Part shown: piece after piece, positions 8,063 through 17,548 of the stretch | Numbering within the stretch: position 1 is the first letter of the stretch | Layout: every line of letters begins with the position of its first letter | NCBI GenBank assembly: GCA_045613585.1 | Contig: JAZLBG010000028.1 | Span: 1-64,000 of the forward strand | DNA from: Fimenecus sp045613585 | Lineage (GTDB): Bacteria; Bacillota; Clostridia; Oscillospirales; Acutalibacteraceae | Reading direction: 5' to 3' | DNA length: 64,000 bases | Notes under the pieces: model-generated | Seen by the model: the letters and a program-made list of their open reading frames with translations, nothing else | What the model was told of the DNA's origin: nothing | The model's database searches: none | Position numbers and translations under genes: made by a program

Positions 8063-8821
8063 TTAATCGCCTAAATATGCATTAATAACTTCTGGGTTAT
8101 TAAGAACTTCGCTTGTTTTACCTTGAGCAAGCTCTTCACCGAAGTTAAGAACAGTAACTTCTTCACAGATACCACTGACAAGTTTCATGTCGTGCTCAAT
8201 AAGAAGTATAGTCATCTCAAAGTTATCTCGTACAAATCGAATTGTGTCCATAAGTTCTTGTGTTTCACTTGGGTTCATACCAGCAGCTGGTTCATCAAGA
8301 AGCAAGAGCTTAGGATTTGTTGCAAGAGCACGAGCTATTTCAAGCTTTCTTTGCTTACCATAAGGGAGATTATCAGCTAATGTTGATGCCTCATTTTCAA
8401 GACCAAAAACTTTGAGTAAGTCCATAGCTTTTTCATTCATTTTCTTTTCTGATTTGAAAAAGCGCGGAAGTCTTAAAATGCCTTCTGCTGTTGAGTATTT
8501 TACTTGATTATGAAGACCAAGTTTTACGTTATCAAGTACTGTAAGATTCTTGAAAAGTCTAATATTTTGGAAAGTACGAGCAATACCTGCTTTACTGATT
8601 TCAACAGGATTCTTGCCTGTAAGCTTAACACCATCAAGACTGAATGTACCAGTAGTTGGTTTGTAAACACCTGTCAAAAGGTTAAAAACTGTTGTTTTAC
8701 CTGCGCCGTTAGGACCAATAAGTCCATAAAGTTGACCTTTTTCAAGTGAAAGATTGAATCCCTCAACAGCGTGCAAACCGCCGAAAACAATACCAAGATT
8801 TTTTACTTCAAGTAATGCCAT
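8063..8821 (-). CDS. livG: Branched-chain amino-acid ABC transporter ATPase LivG
   Basis: Second ATPase of the importer, 252 residues. Walker A GPNGAGKTT (about 36-44), IARTFQNIRLF in the Q-loop and LLLLDEPAAGMNPSE in Walker B; the PAAGMNP stretch is typical of LivG rather than LivF. The Walker B neighbour signature reads LPYGKQRKLEIARAL, the usual LivG variant of LSGGQ. The start codon overlaps the livM stop by one base, so the two are translationally coupled. Confidence 0.93.
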   Translation of the reverse strand: MALLEVKNLGIVFGGLHAVEGFNLSLEKGQLYGLIGPNGAGKTTVFNLLTGVYKPTTGTFSLDGVKLTGKNPVEISKAGIARTFQNIRLFKNLTVLDNVKLGLHNQVKYSTAEGILRLPRFFKSEKKMNEKAMDLLKVFGLENEASTLADNLPYGKQRKLEIARALATNPKLLLLDEPAAGMNPSETQELMDTIRFVRDNFEMTILLIEHDMKLVSGICEEVTVLNFGEELAQGKTSEVLNNPEVINAYLGD

Positions 8822-9906
8822 CAGTTTTTACCTCCTTCACTAAAAGTTTTATTCTTATTGAATTTCATCATAAATGATTTTTTCATATCATTGATTTTAT
8901 CATTGTTATTTACAATCATCATTACAATAAGAAGTATTGCATAGAACAACATTCTGTATTCGCCAACTTCACGAAGAAGTTCTGGAAGTGCATAAAGAAG
9001 AATTGCAGCAATTACAGAGCCTCTGATGCTACCAATACCACCAAGAACAACATAAACAAGAATAAGGATTGATGTGTTGTAGTCGAATCCACTTGCTGAG
9101 AATGAGTTCATATTGTGTGAGAAAAGTACACCGGCAATACCTGCGAAGAATGAAGCAATTGTAAATACAATAAGCTTGTATTTTGAAATATTGATACCAA
9201 TTGTCTGTGCAGCAATACTATTGTCACGGATTGCCATTACAGCACGGCCTGTTCTTGAATTGATAAGGTTAAGAGATGCCATAACTGTTATAAACAAAAG
9301 TACAAATGCAATGATGAAATTTGCATCACGAGATGTACCTGTAATACCCATAGCACCCTTAATAATTGTTTCACCATCTTCAAGAAGCATACTGTTATAT
9401 GCAGTACCATCGATTGATACCTTAAGACCTTCAGAGTCAAAACCGAGATAAACAATGTTGAGAATGTTTTTAATAATTTCACCAAAAGCAAGGGTTACAA
9501 TTGCAAGATAGTCACCTTTAAGTCGTAATACAGGAATACAGATAACAAATCCGAAAATCGCAGCAAATATACCACCAATTATAAGAGCAAGACCAAATCG
9601 AATGAAATCGTTAGGAATAATTGATTCAAAAATATTTGTAAATACTGCGCCAGTGTAAGCACCAATACACATAAATCCTGCATGTCCTAATGAAAGGTCA
9701 CCAAGCACACCAACAACAAGATTAAGTGAAACTGCAAGAATTGAATAAACGCAAAGAGGAACAAGTAAGTTCTGGATTTTTCTTGGCATTTCTCCTGTTT
9801 GAGCCCATATGAACGCAAATGCAAAAAAGCCAATAAGAATAGCGTAAGTGATTATATTGTTTTTTGTATTTGAAACAATTTTTTTCTTTGATTTTAATAA
9901 TGACAT
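8821..9906 (-). CDS. livM: Branched-chain amino-acid ABC transporter permease LivM
   Basis: Second permease of the importer, about 361 residues with eight or so membrane helices. The conserved LSLGHAGFMCIGAYTGA is near residue 75, and the coupling region GRAVMAIRDNSIAAQTIGIN near residue 220. The ATG at 9906 has AAGGTGAA upstream; the open frame extends 20 codons further but into livH with no ribosome-binding site, so the shorter start is chosen. It lies 10 bp behind livH. Confidence 0.9.
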   Translation of the reverse strand: MSLLKSKKKIVSNTKNNIITYAILIGFFAFAFIWAQTGEMPRKIQNLLVPLCVYSILAVSLNLVVGVLGDLSLGHAGFMCIGAYTGAVFTNIFESIIPNDFIRFGLALIIGGIFAAIFGFVICIPVLRLKGDYLAIVTLAFGEIIKNILNIVYLGFDSEGLKVSIDGTAYNSMLLEDGETIIKGAMGITGTSRDANFIIAFVLLFITVMASLNLINSRTGRAVMAIRDNSIAAQTIGINISKYKLIVFTIASFFAGIAGVLFSHNMNSFSASGFDYNTSILILVYVVLGGIGSIRGSVIAAILLYALPELLREVGEYRMLFYAILLIVMMIVNNNDKINDMKKSFMMKFNKNKTFSEGGKN

Positions 9907-9916
9907 TATGTTCACC

Positions 9917-10798
9917 TTACACTTTCTCACTGATTTTCTTGCCAAGAATACCTGTAGGTTTAACAAGAAGAATTATAATAAGAATACCAAAAACGATTGC
10001 GTCTGAAAGTTGAGTTGAAATATAAACTTTGCTAAGGTTTTCAATAAGACCGAGAAGAATACCACCAATCATAGCACCAGGAATTGAGCCGATACCACCA
10101 AAAACAGCGGCTGTGAATGCTTTAATACCAGGCATAGCACCTGTAGTAGGTGAAAGAATAGGGTAAGAAGAACAAAGAAGTGCACCAGCTACAGCTGCAA
10201 GGGCAGAGCCAATTGCGAAAGTAATAGAAATTGTCTTGTTTACATTGATACCCATAAGTTGTGCAGCGCCTTTATCTTCAGATACTGCAAGCATTGCACG
10301 ACCTGTTTTGGTTTTGTTAATGAATAATGTAAGCACAATCATAAGAACAACTGAAACAATAATTGTAACAATTGTATTATGTGAAATTACAACTTGTCCG
10401 TCAAAAAGTGAAATGCTACCATTACCAAAAAGAGGCGTAAACTGCTTTGTACCTGCACCAAAAATTAACTGTGCAGAGTTTTGCAAGAAATAACTTACAC
10501 CAATAGCAGTAATAAGAACTGACAAAGAAGTAGCACTTCTAAGTGGTTTGTAAGCAATCTTTTCAATAAGAATACCTAAAACTGTACATATCACTGTACC
10601 GATAATTATACAGGCAATAGGTGGTAAACTTGTCTTAGTTAATGCAGTAAACATCATAAAAGCACCAACCATGATTACGTCACCATGTGCAAAGTTAAGC
10701 ATTTTTGCAATACCATAAACCATTGTATAACCAAGAGCAATCAAGGCATAAATACTACCAAGACTGATACCAGCTATAACTGTAGATAAAAATTCCAT
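9917..10798 (-). CDS. livH: Branched-chain amino-acid ABC transporter permease LivH
   Basis: First permease, 293 residues, about eight membrane helices. Recognisable family stretches are SLGSIYALIALGYTMVYGI and MLNFAHGDVIMVGAF near the N-terminus, and GRAMLAVSEDKGAAQLMGIN as the coupling loop around residue 170. It is separated from livJ by a 138-bp gap that holds a hairpin. Confidence 0.92.
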   Translation of the reverse strand: MEFLSTVIAGISLGSIYALIALGYTMVYGIAKMLNFAHGDVIMVGAFMMFTALTKTSLPPIACIIIGTVICTVLGILIEKIAYKPLRSATSLSVLITAIGVSYFLQNSAQLIFGAGTKQFTPLFGNGSISLFDGQVVISHNTIVTIIVSVVLMIVLTLFINKTKTGRAMLAVSEDKGAAQLMGINVNKTISITFAIGSALAAVAGALLCSSYPILSPTTGAMPGIKAFTAAVFGGIGSIPGAMIGGILLGLIENLSKVYISTQLSDAIVFGILIIILLVKPTGILGKKISEKV

Positions 10799-10875
10799 AT
10801 TATGTCCTCCATATATGTTTTTTGAAAAAATCTTATATAAAATAAAAACTTTTCAAAAGACATATAAAACGCTCA

Positions 10876-10910
10876 AAAGTATGCCGCATGTAAAACATAC
10901 GGCATACTTT
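10876..10910 (-). terminator. Intercistronic hairpin between livJ and livH
   Basis: Nearly perfect 14-15 bp stem with arms AAAGTATGCCG and CGGCATACTTT. It lies 26 bp downstream of livJ on the minus strand. The T-run behind it is short, so it is probably a partial terminator or an mRNA 3'-end protector that gives more livJ than transporter mRNA. Confidence 0.65.
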
Positions 10911-10936
10911 GATTAAATGCTAATTAATAAGTGTAA

Positions 10937-12103
10937 TTACATTACAACATATTCGCCGTTAACAATCTTAACTGCGATTGGCTTTTTAACTGGTTCACCA
11001 TCTGCGCCCCAAGTAATATCTGTACCTGTAACACCTGTGAATGTGATTTCTGTCATAGCAACTTTAAGAGCATCGCAAATAGCTGAAGCATCCATGTCAG
11101 CTGTTACATTTGCTTTTTCCATAGCTGCTTTGATGATGTAGATTGCATCATAAGCGTCAGCACCAAACTGGTTAAGGTATGCTTTGTCATATTTAGCTGT
11201 GAAGTTCTTAACGAAGTTCTGTGTGCGTTCATCTTTAGCTGTTGGTGTGAAAGGAGTAAGAAGCATTACGCCTTCAGCAAGAGATTTATCAAAGTTTTCC
11301 ATACCAAGGATGCCATCAAGACCATCACAACCAAAGAAGATTACATCAAGACCAGCTGTCTTAGCCTGAGAAAGGATAAGAGATGCTTCACTATAATAGA
11401 TAGGAAGGAAGAGGAGTTCAGCGCCTGATGTCTTAACAGCCTGAATTTGAGCTGAGAAGTCAGTCTTTGTACTGCTTGTGAATGATTCTGTTGCTACAAC
11501 ATTAAGACCTTTTGCTTTTGCCTGTGCATCAAATTTTTCATAGATACCTGTTGAATAAGCGTCTGATGAATCGTAAATAATAGCTACTTTTGTAGCAAGT
11601 TTGTTATCTGCGATGTAGTCAGCAGATACTGTACCCTGAGCAGGGTCTGAGAAGCAAACACGGAAAGCATTATCGCCATCGATAGCTTCAACTGCTGTTG
11701 CAGATGCTGTAAGCATAAACATATTATCATTCTTAGCTTCGCCAAGGAAAGCAGCACAAGCACCTGATGTAACACTACCGAGTGAAAGTTTCATACCATT
11801 ATCGATAAGTGCGTTGTAACCGTTCTGAGCGCCTTCTGGAGTTGCTGTGTCATCTTCTGCAAGAATTTCAATCTGCATACCATTAATACCGCCAGCAGCA
11901 TTGATTTCTTCAGCAGCAAGTTTTGCACCATATTCAACTGCTTTACCATACTGTGCATAGTCGCCTGTAAGTGGACCTGTAACACCGATTTTAAGAGTTG
12001 AGTCTGTGTTTGGTTTGTTTTCGTTTCCGCCGCAAGCTGCAAAGCAAGTTACAATAAGAGCAACTGCCATAACTACGGCAAGAACTTTTTTCAAGTTTTT
12101 CAT
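10937..12103 (-). CDS. livJ: Branched-chain amino-acid ABC transporter substrate-binding lipoprotein
   Basis: Type I periplasmic-binding-fold receptor of the Leu/Ile/Val family, 388 residues. The signal peptide ends in a lipobox, VTCFAACGG, giving a lipid-anchored protein. The mature part starts STLKIGVTGPLTGDYAQYG, then KLAAEEINAAGGINGM, both diagnostic. It is the first gene of the operon with a strong AAGGAGG site and its own promoter. Its signal-peptide region is almost identical to that of the BMP lipoprotein at 28431-29654. Confidence 0.93.
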   Translation of the reverse strand: MKNLKKVLAVVMAVALIVTCFAACGGNENKPNTDSTLKIGVTGPLTGDYAQYGKAVEYGAKLAAEEINAAGGINGMQIEILAEDDTATPEGAQNGYNALIDNGMKLSLGSVTSGACAAFLGEAKNDNMFMLTASATAVEAIDGDNAFRVCFSDPAQGTVSADYIADNKLATKVAIIYDSSDAYSTGIYEKFDAQAKAKGLNVVATESFTSSTKTDFSAQIQAVKTSGAELLFLPIYYSEASLILSQAKTAGLDVIFFGCDGLDGILGMENFDKSLAEGVMLLTPFTPTAKDERTQNFVKNFTAKYDKAYLNQFGADAYDAIYIIKAAMEKANVTADMDASAICDALKVAMTEITFTGVTGTDITWGADGEPVKKPIAVKIVNGEYVVM

Positions 12104-12177
12104 AAGAATTTTCCTCCTTAAATTTTTGTGAATTTTTAGGTCAAATCCACATTATATTTATAAAAAATATGTTATCT

Positions 12178-12206
12178 ATATTACACCAAAATACAAAATA
12201 AGTCAA
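12178..12206 (-). promoter_or_regulatory. Promoter of the liv operon
   Basis: Minus-strand TTGACT (12201-12206), 17-bp spacer and TAATAT (12178-12183), about 75 bp before the livJ start. Confidence 0.65.
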
Positions 12207-12244
12207 CATTTTTTAGACATTTATTAACAAATCTATAAATATCG

Positions 12245-13828
12245 TTAATATTTAAATTCATATTTATATTCATTTTTAAAAGTGAATTTAGTTTTGTATA
12301 TATTTTGTGTATCTTGTTCAGCAAAAACACAGTTACTGATACCAGAAATAATATATTCCATTTTAATCAGTTTACCATCATTGTTAATGACAATAATTAT
12401 GTTTGTTTTGGAATAAGCAGTATCAAAATCTGTAATGTGTTCACTATTATTAAATGAAAATGTATTTACAATTGAACCTATATTGTTTGTTTTGTTACCA
12501 TATTCAATTAATTCTGAATTTAAAACAAGCGTAATCACATATCCGCCGCTACCTTCAATACATTTGAAGGTGTTAACTGCATCTACATTTAGGTTAGCAT
12601 TATTGTCATTTGGGGGAATAAAAGCACTAAGAGTTTCATTACCATTAGTTCCATTATAGAATTTATGTGTATTTTCAGTTGTGCCATTTGAATTCTTCAA
12701 AGATTGATTAATTTGTGATTCGATTAAGTTGTTGGCATCACTTATTGATGAGTTAGATTCAAAATGTGTTAATTTAACATTCTGTGTTTTAATAAACTTC
12801 ACATCAAGATTACCTTTAAAGTTTTTTGTTTTATTAATTGCGTTTATAGCAATTTCAATAGCATCGTCTAAAGATGTTTCATCTTTTGATGTTGATTCAG
12901 TAGAATTATTGCTGATAACATTTTCAGTAGTACTTTCAACAATATCTTCAATTCCACCAAAAATCATATCAAGTGAAAAACTTATGCCTGTTGTATATTC
13001 GCGTTTTGAAACTTGTATTTCACTGTCAAAAGGAGCATAAATATTTTCTGTTGAAATTTTGTGATAAATATTATTTTGCATTGTGTTTACGGCAGATAAT
13101 ATATCGGCAATATATAAAGTATCTGTCAATGCATTTTTTAATGTATTTATTGCTTTGGCAACTGCAATTGAATCATTTGAATTAAAACCATCTTTTAGAT
13201 TAATAAGTGATTTTACTATTTTTTCATGTGCAGTTTTAAAGTCTGATACTAAATATTGTTGTGGGTCGAAGCTATCATAATTGATACTTTCTATTTTTTT
13301 AGATAGTGATAAAAGTTTTGAGTTGTCTCCGTTGCTTTCATATTCATATAATGCTGCACTTAATTCGTCAAGATAATCTGTTGTATTTGCTTTTTTTACA
13401 AGTGAATATATATCACAGTATCTTGTGAAATCTATCATTTCTGAGTAATAGCGAAGATTTATACATTCTTTGTACAACTCATAATCATCATTGATTGTAA
13501 ATTCGCTTATAATATTCCAAAGTTTTTGGCATTTTTCAGCAAAAGAAGTATTAATTAATGACAAGTCAAATATATTTGTTTCATCAATTTTTGTTTTTTC
13601 ACGCAATTCAATAAAATTGTTAATGACAATATCACAAACGTCTTTATTAATTGCAGTTTTTTCATCATTAGCAAGTTCTCTTACCAGTTGAAGGCAAGCG
13701 TTAAGTTCATTATTTGCAACATAAGTTTTAATTTGGTCAATAGGATTCTCTTTTTTCTCTATTGAGCAAGAAGAAAATAATATTCCAATTATAAGTAGGG
13801 GAGTTATAAGTTTTATTATACGTTTCAT
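12245..13828 (-). CDS. Putative lipoprotein of unknown function
   Basis: I do not recognise this protein of about 527 residues. From the ATG at 13828 (GGTGAT immediately upstream; the frame is open 13 codons further without such a site) it has a signal peptide with lipobox GILFSSCS, lipidated Cys at residue 21. The body is Asn/Ser/Thr-rich, with a helical N-terminal half (short Leu-rich stretches), an acidic Ser/Thr linker near residue 300 and a C-terminal half rich in beta-type sequence. It is transcribed from its own promoter and has no obvious operon partner. Confidence 0.7.
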   Translation of the reverse strand: MKRIIKLITPLLIIGILFSSCSIEKKENPIDQIKTYVANNELNACLQLVRELANDEKTAINKDVCDIVINNFIELREKTKIDETNIFDLSLINTSFAEKCQKLWNIISEFTINDDYELYKECINLRYYSEMIDFTRYCDIYSLVKKANTTDYLDELSAALYEYESNGDNSKLLSLSKKIESINYDSFDPQQYLVSDFKTAHEKIVKSLINLKDGFNSNDSIAVAKAINTLKNALTDTLYIADILSAVNTMQNNIYHKISTENIYAPFDSEIQVSKREYTTGISFSLDMIFGGIEDIVESTTENVISNNSTESTSKDETSLDDAIEIAINAINKTKNFKGNLDVKFIKTQNVKLTHFESNSSISDANNLIESQINQSLKNSNGTTENTHKFYNGTNGNETLSAFIPPNDNNANLNVDAVNTFKCIEGSGGYVITLVLNSELIEYGNKTNNIGSIVNTFSFNNSEHITDFDTAYSKTNIIIVINNDGKLIKMEYIISGISNCVFAEQDTQNIYKTKFTFKNEYKYEFKY

Positions 13829-13857
13829 TAAATCACCACATAAAATTTTATGTAATA

Positions 13858-13886
13858 AATTTACCATAAAGAGCGAAAAGTGTCAA
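13858..13886 (-). promoter_or_regulatory. Promoter of the lipoprotein gene
   Basis: Minus-strand TTGACA (13881-13886), 17-bp spacer and TAAATT (13858-13863). The -35 overlaps the T-tract of the terminator of the upstream peptidase gene. Confidence 0.65.
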
Positions 13887-13918
13887 ATAAAAAAAGGTAT
13901 GACAAACGCCATACCTTT
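13884..13918 (-). terminator. Terminator behind the M28 peptidase gene
   Basis: On the minus strand AAAGGTAT and ATACCTTT form a stem followed by a run of T residues. It starts 9 bp behind the peptidase stop codon. Confidence 0.8.
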
Positions 13919-13926
13919 CAATTAAT

Positions 13927-15267
13927 TTATTTCTTTTGTGGACCATTAAACCCGTTTTCTTCTTGGAATTTTGCAATTTTATCAATAACGCTAATTACAA
14001 CATCGAAACCTTGACCAACAGTTTCCATTTCAAAACGTTCTGCTTTATCGTGGAATGTGTGGTAATACCAAGTAAGCATTGGATTCTGTGCTGCAAATGT
14101 AACAGATTTAATACCTCCACGAGTCATTGGTGTGCTGTCGCAACCACCAACAGGGTTATGAATACAACCGTTTGTTTTGCTTTCAATGCCCATTTCATTG
14201 AATGTATCTTTGAACATCTTTTCAAGGTCTGTGTCAAATCTGCAACCCTGCCAGTCGTCTTTAATAACAACTTCAAAGTATTCTTTATCGGCAACAGAGT
14301 CAATGTTGATGTTCCAAGCATTCTGTGTTAAATCATCATTTCTGTGTTTATGTACGAAGTCCATTGAGCCACGAAGGCCAGCTTCTTCAGCACCACAGTT
14401 GCAATCAACAATACGGCAGTTCTTAGGCATCTTGTCAGTATTTTCTTTAAAATACTTAATAACAGCATAGCTAAGAGCACAACCTGTAGCGTTGTCCATA
14501 GCACCTTTTGATGCCATTTCTTCATCAGAGTCATTCCACATAGCAACAAAAGCACTACCAATAGCTGTAACTACAGGTAAGAAATGTAAAATGAATGTAA
14601 ATATGTTGAATGATAATGATTGACCATAGTATTTTTCAACTGCCCATTCTGCACCGAATGTTGCAGCTGCATAAATAATAGCCATTGCAACTGAAATACC
14701 TACAGTAAGGAATACACAAACTGCACCAAAACCAACTTTACCATAAGTTGTGATAAGACCATAAATTGGTTTTTCAGGTTATTTAGATGCGTTTTCTGAA
14801 TGTTTCCAGTTCCAGCTTGTATCAGTATGACCTGAAAGAATGATTGTATAATCATATTTGCCATCTTCAGGTACTAATTCACCATAAACGTTCTGTGAAA
14901 TTTTTTGCTTAAAGAACATATCAAACCAAGGTTTGTAAAGGAAACAACTTGCAACAAGCCAAATTACCATAGCAATACCGATGAATGCCATAGCAAACCA
15001 AAGATGATAATTATCAAGTGCAAAATATGTAAGTGCACTTAAAATAATACCAACCCAACCTGCATAAGGGAGTCCGCCGATTCCTGCGCGAGGGGAAACT
15101 GCAAATTCTTCTTTTTTAGCTTTTATGCCGATTTTTTCGAGTTTTTCACCCATATAGTCAGCATATTTTCTTTCTCCTTCAGAGCCTGGAAGACGTGAAC
15201 CCATATTTTCAGCGTCTTTAACTATGTCCCAAGCTTCTTGGACATACTTTCTTGATTCCTCTTTCAT
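13927..15267 (-). pseudogene. M28-family peptidase, interrupted by an in-frame TAA
   Basis: Two open frames (15267-14779 and the part from 14778 to 13927) lie in the same reading frame, separated only by one TAA at 14779-14781. The sequence reads ...HSENASK, stop, PEKPIYGLITTYG... and continues seamlessly. Together they make one 446-codon membrane-associated metallopeptidase: an N-terminal part with the zinc His in SGHTDT, two membrane helices before it and two after the stop, then KGAMDNATGCAL and CGAEEAG with the remaining metal-binding Asp and Glu residues. Either half alone lacks part of the active site. Start at 15267 has a GGAGG site. It may be a recent nonsense mutation, a sequencing error, or read-through. 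Confidence 0.8.
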
Positions 15268-15300
15268 TATAAAACCTCCAAAGATTAAAATACATATATA

Positions 15301-15329
15301 ATAATATTGTATTTTTAAACAGAAATCAA
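15301..15329 (-). promoter_or_regulatory. Promoter of the M28 peptidase gene
   Basis: Minus-strand TTGATT (15324-15329), 17-bp spacer and TATTAT (15301-15306), 34 bp before the start codon. An apparently intact promoter supports recent inactivation rather than long decay. Confidence 0.6.
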
Positions 15330-15332
15330 GAG

Positions 15333-17018
15333 TTAATTGAAAATTTGACTATAGTATTCTTCTAATTCACCAAAATCGTTAATTTCTTTTGAAGGTGTAA
15401 AATTTTTTGAACCATCTAATAATGGATGGACCTCATCTGAAAATAGTGTTTCACTTTCAGTGTCTTCAGTTTCAACATATATCGGGTTATCCATTGAAGC
15501 GTAAAATGAGTCAGAACCTAATAACCAAAAAGTTTTGAAAGGCTCGTTTATTTTAAACAATGTGTTTTGTTCATATTCGTATCTTAACCAGATTGTTTCA
15601 TCATCGACAGTAGGTGTAATTGTTTGAGATATGTATGCTCGGTGATTTTTCGCATTTTTTGTAGGTGTGAATATATAATATAAATCTTCAATATCCTTGT
15701 AAGAAACGGTATCACTATGTATAGGGATTATTTCTTTTCGGACATTCTCCACTTCACATAACATTTTACAAAAAATATCTCTCGAATCATTATGCAAATA
15801 ATCTATGAACAATTCGGTATATTGGGTTTCGTCAAATTCTTCAAATCGGTCTATCACAACAAGAATTCTAACTTTGAATGGTTCCGTTTCTGTTGCTGGA
15901 AGAGTGAAAAGATAAGAAACATAATGTGATTCTGTTAAATCTTCTTCTAGCGTTGTTTCTTCATCAACAAATGGATTAGTGCGTTTTTCCTCTTCATATA
16001 TTTCAAGATTTGTTGCATCTTTGTATTTTAATATTTCACTTTCAGGTAAATCATTGGCAATATTTTCTGGTAATCCCAATTCAATTAGGTTGCTTTTGAT
16101 TTCAGTAACATCAGTGTTTATATCGTCAGTACTGTATTCAACAGGAGGATATGACACAAACACACTATAAATACATAAGCTTAATGTGATAATAAATAAT
16201 ATTAAAAATGATATTATAACTTTCTTTTTTGTATGCATTTTTTGTGGTATTTGTAGTCCGAGATTATCGATATCTCGCACAGTAGTATATATTACTGCCG
16301 CAGGCAAGAAATTAATAATAAATCCCAACAGTAAAGTGGGAAATCCCCAATCAGAAAAACCAAGAAATTTCGAACCAATAGCAAGTGAGTTGCTTACAAT
16401 TAAAGCTGGAATTGAGGCGTATGCTAACCAAAAGTCTGCTTTTGGTTCATTAAGTTTCTTTTTTATTTGAATAATACCTAATATAATTAGAGCATATATT
16501 ACTACAATCATAATTTGATAGGATAATACAATAAATAAAGCAAATCCTTTTTCAAAAAGAATGTAATTTTGAAGTACAAAAAATACTATTTGCACTATTC
16601 CGTTTACTATTGTTGTAATAAAAGCAGCGTTAAATATTTTATTTACTTTTCTTATTTTGTATAGTGAGAAAAACAGGCAAAAGGTAATTAAATATAATGT
16701 ATCAACAGCCCTTAACCCATAAGTAAAAATTAATAGCAATGGGTATGCGAGAGTCCAACCAGCACTTTTGAAAAATTCTGCAGAAGAAACCGGATAAATT
16801 TGTTTAAAGGTTTTTGATACAGCTTCACTGTCACCCATATGTGCGACTGCATCTTTTTGTGCATCTTCATCACTTAAACCAAGAGCAATATTTCTTTCAT
16901 ATATTTCCATAAGATGAGAAAGCAATTCATCTTTAAGTTCAGTTTTTGTTTTTCTATCGCGTATCCCTTTACAGACATTATCAATATATGTATTAATAAT
17001 TTTCATTTCTTTTTTCAT
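15333..17018 (-). CDS. HAAS-domain multi-pass membrane protein, partner of PadR
   Basis: A 561-residue membrane protein. The N-terminal 75 residues match the HAAS/permease-prefix domain (INTYIDNVCKGIRDRKTKTELKDELL and LSDEDAQKDAVAHMGD), a helical module that commonly follows PadR regulators. Six or more hydrophobic segments follow (about residues 80-260), another at about 280-300, then a large extracytoplasmic C-terminal domain of about 270 residues that I do not recognise. The ATG at 17018 has a GGTGGAG site; the frame is open 20 codons earlier without one. It lies 40 bp behind padR and is very likely controlled by it. Confidence 0.75.
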   Translation of the reverse strand: MKKEMKIINTYIDNVCKGIRDRKTKTELKDELLSHLMEIYERNIALGLSDEDAQKDAVAHMGDSEAVSKTFKQIYPVSSAEFFKSAGWTLAYPLLLIFTYGLRAVDTLYLITFCLFFSLYKIRKVNKIFNAAFITTIVNGIVQIVFFVLQNYILFEKGFALFIVLSYQIMIVVIYALIILGIIQIKKKLNEPKADFWLAYASIPALIVSNSLAIGSKFLGFSDWGFPTLLLGFIINFLPAAVIYTTVRDIDNLGLQIPQKMHTKKKVIISFLILFIITLSLCIYSVFVSYPPVEYSTDDINTDVTEIKSNLIELGLPENIANDLPESEILKYKDATNLEIYEEEKRTNPFVDEETTLEEDLTESHYVSYLFTLPATETEPFKVRILVVIDRFEEFDETQYTELFIDYLHNDSRDIFCKMLCEVENVRKEIIPIHSDTVSYKDIEDLYYIFTPTKNAKNHRAYISQTITPTVDDETIWLRYEYEQNTLFKINEPFKTFWLLGSDSFYASMDNPIYVETEDTESETLFSDEVHPLLDGSKNFTPSKEINDFGELEEYYSQIFN

Positions 17019-17058
17019 GCTCCACCGCCTTTTCTGATAATGTAGATAATTGTAAATA

Positions 17059-17403
17059 TTATACTGTTTGAAGTTCACCGCTTAGCACTTTACCAACAGC
17101 AGAACTATATGTTTCCCATTCTTTTTTCTGAGAAGCAAGTTCTTTTATGCCCTTTTCAGTAATTTTATAATATTTTCGTTTTCTTCCATTTTCAGCATTT
17201 TCAGCCCAACGTGAAGTAAGATACTCTTCTTGTTCAAGTGCGTGAAGAATAGGGTAGAGTGTGCCTTCATTCATTTGAAACACGTTTTCTGACATCATTT
17301 CAACGGTTTTGATGATTTGATAACCGTACATTTCACTTCTTGCAATAACGCTAAGTACTAACATTCCTGTACTGCCTTTTGAAAGTTCTTTGCTGATTTT
17401 CAT
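17059..17403 (-). CDS. PadR-family transcriptional regulator
   Basis: A 114-residue winged-helix regulator of the PadR family: KGSTGMLVLSVIARSEMYGYQIIK as helix 1-2, MNEGTLYPILHALEQEEYL as the recognition helix and beginning of the wing, and NGRKRKYYKITEKG as the wing, all typical. It is the first gene of a two-gene operon with the HAAS membrane protein. Palindromic sequences overlapping its promoter suggest autorepression, as is common in this family. The ligand is unknown. Confidence 0.9.
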   Translation of the reverse strand: MKISKELSKGSTGMLVLSVIARSEMYGYQIIKTVEMMSENVFQMNEGTLYPILHALEQEEYLTSRWAENAENGRKRKYYKITEKGIKELASQKKEWETYSSAVGKVLSGELQTV

Positions 17404-17428
17404 AAATTTTTGCTCCTTTCAGATATAG

Positions 17429-17508
17429 CATAGATAATCTAGGTATTGTGATTATTATAAAAGGTATCCCTCAAATATTCAATTTAAAGGATACCTTGAT
17501 TATCTATG
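17429..17508 (-). promoter_or_regulatory. PadR promoter with nested inverted-repeat operators
   Basis: The minus-strand promoter is TTGAAT (17477-17482), 17-bp spacer, perfect TATAAT (17454-17459). An 18-bp element at 17429-17446 is repeated, inverted and with one mismatch, at 17491-17508 (shared core CATAGATAATC and AGGTAT). A second inverted pair AAGGTATCC (17461-17469) / GGATACCTT (17489-17497) lies inside it and brackets the -35. This suits binding of one or two PadR dimers that would cover the promoter. Confidence 0.75.
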
Positions 17509-17548
17509 TATAATATAACATAGCAATATTTAATTGTCAATAGGGGAG

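Noticed and set aside
14779..14781. A recoded stop (alternative code or selenocysteine-like read-through)
   Set aside because: TAA ends many other genes here and no structured element follows the codon; a point mutation or sequencing error is simpler.
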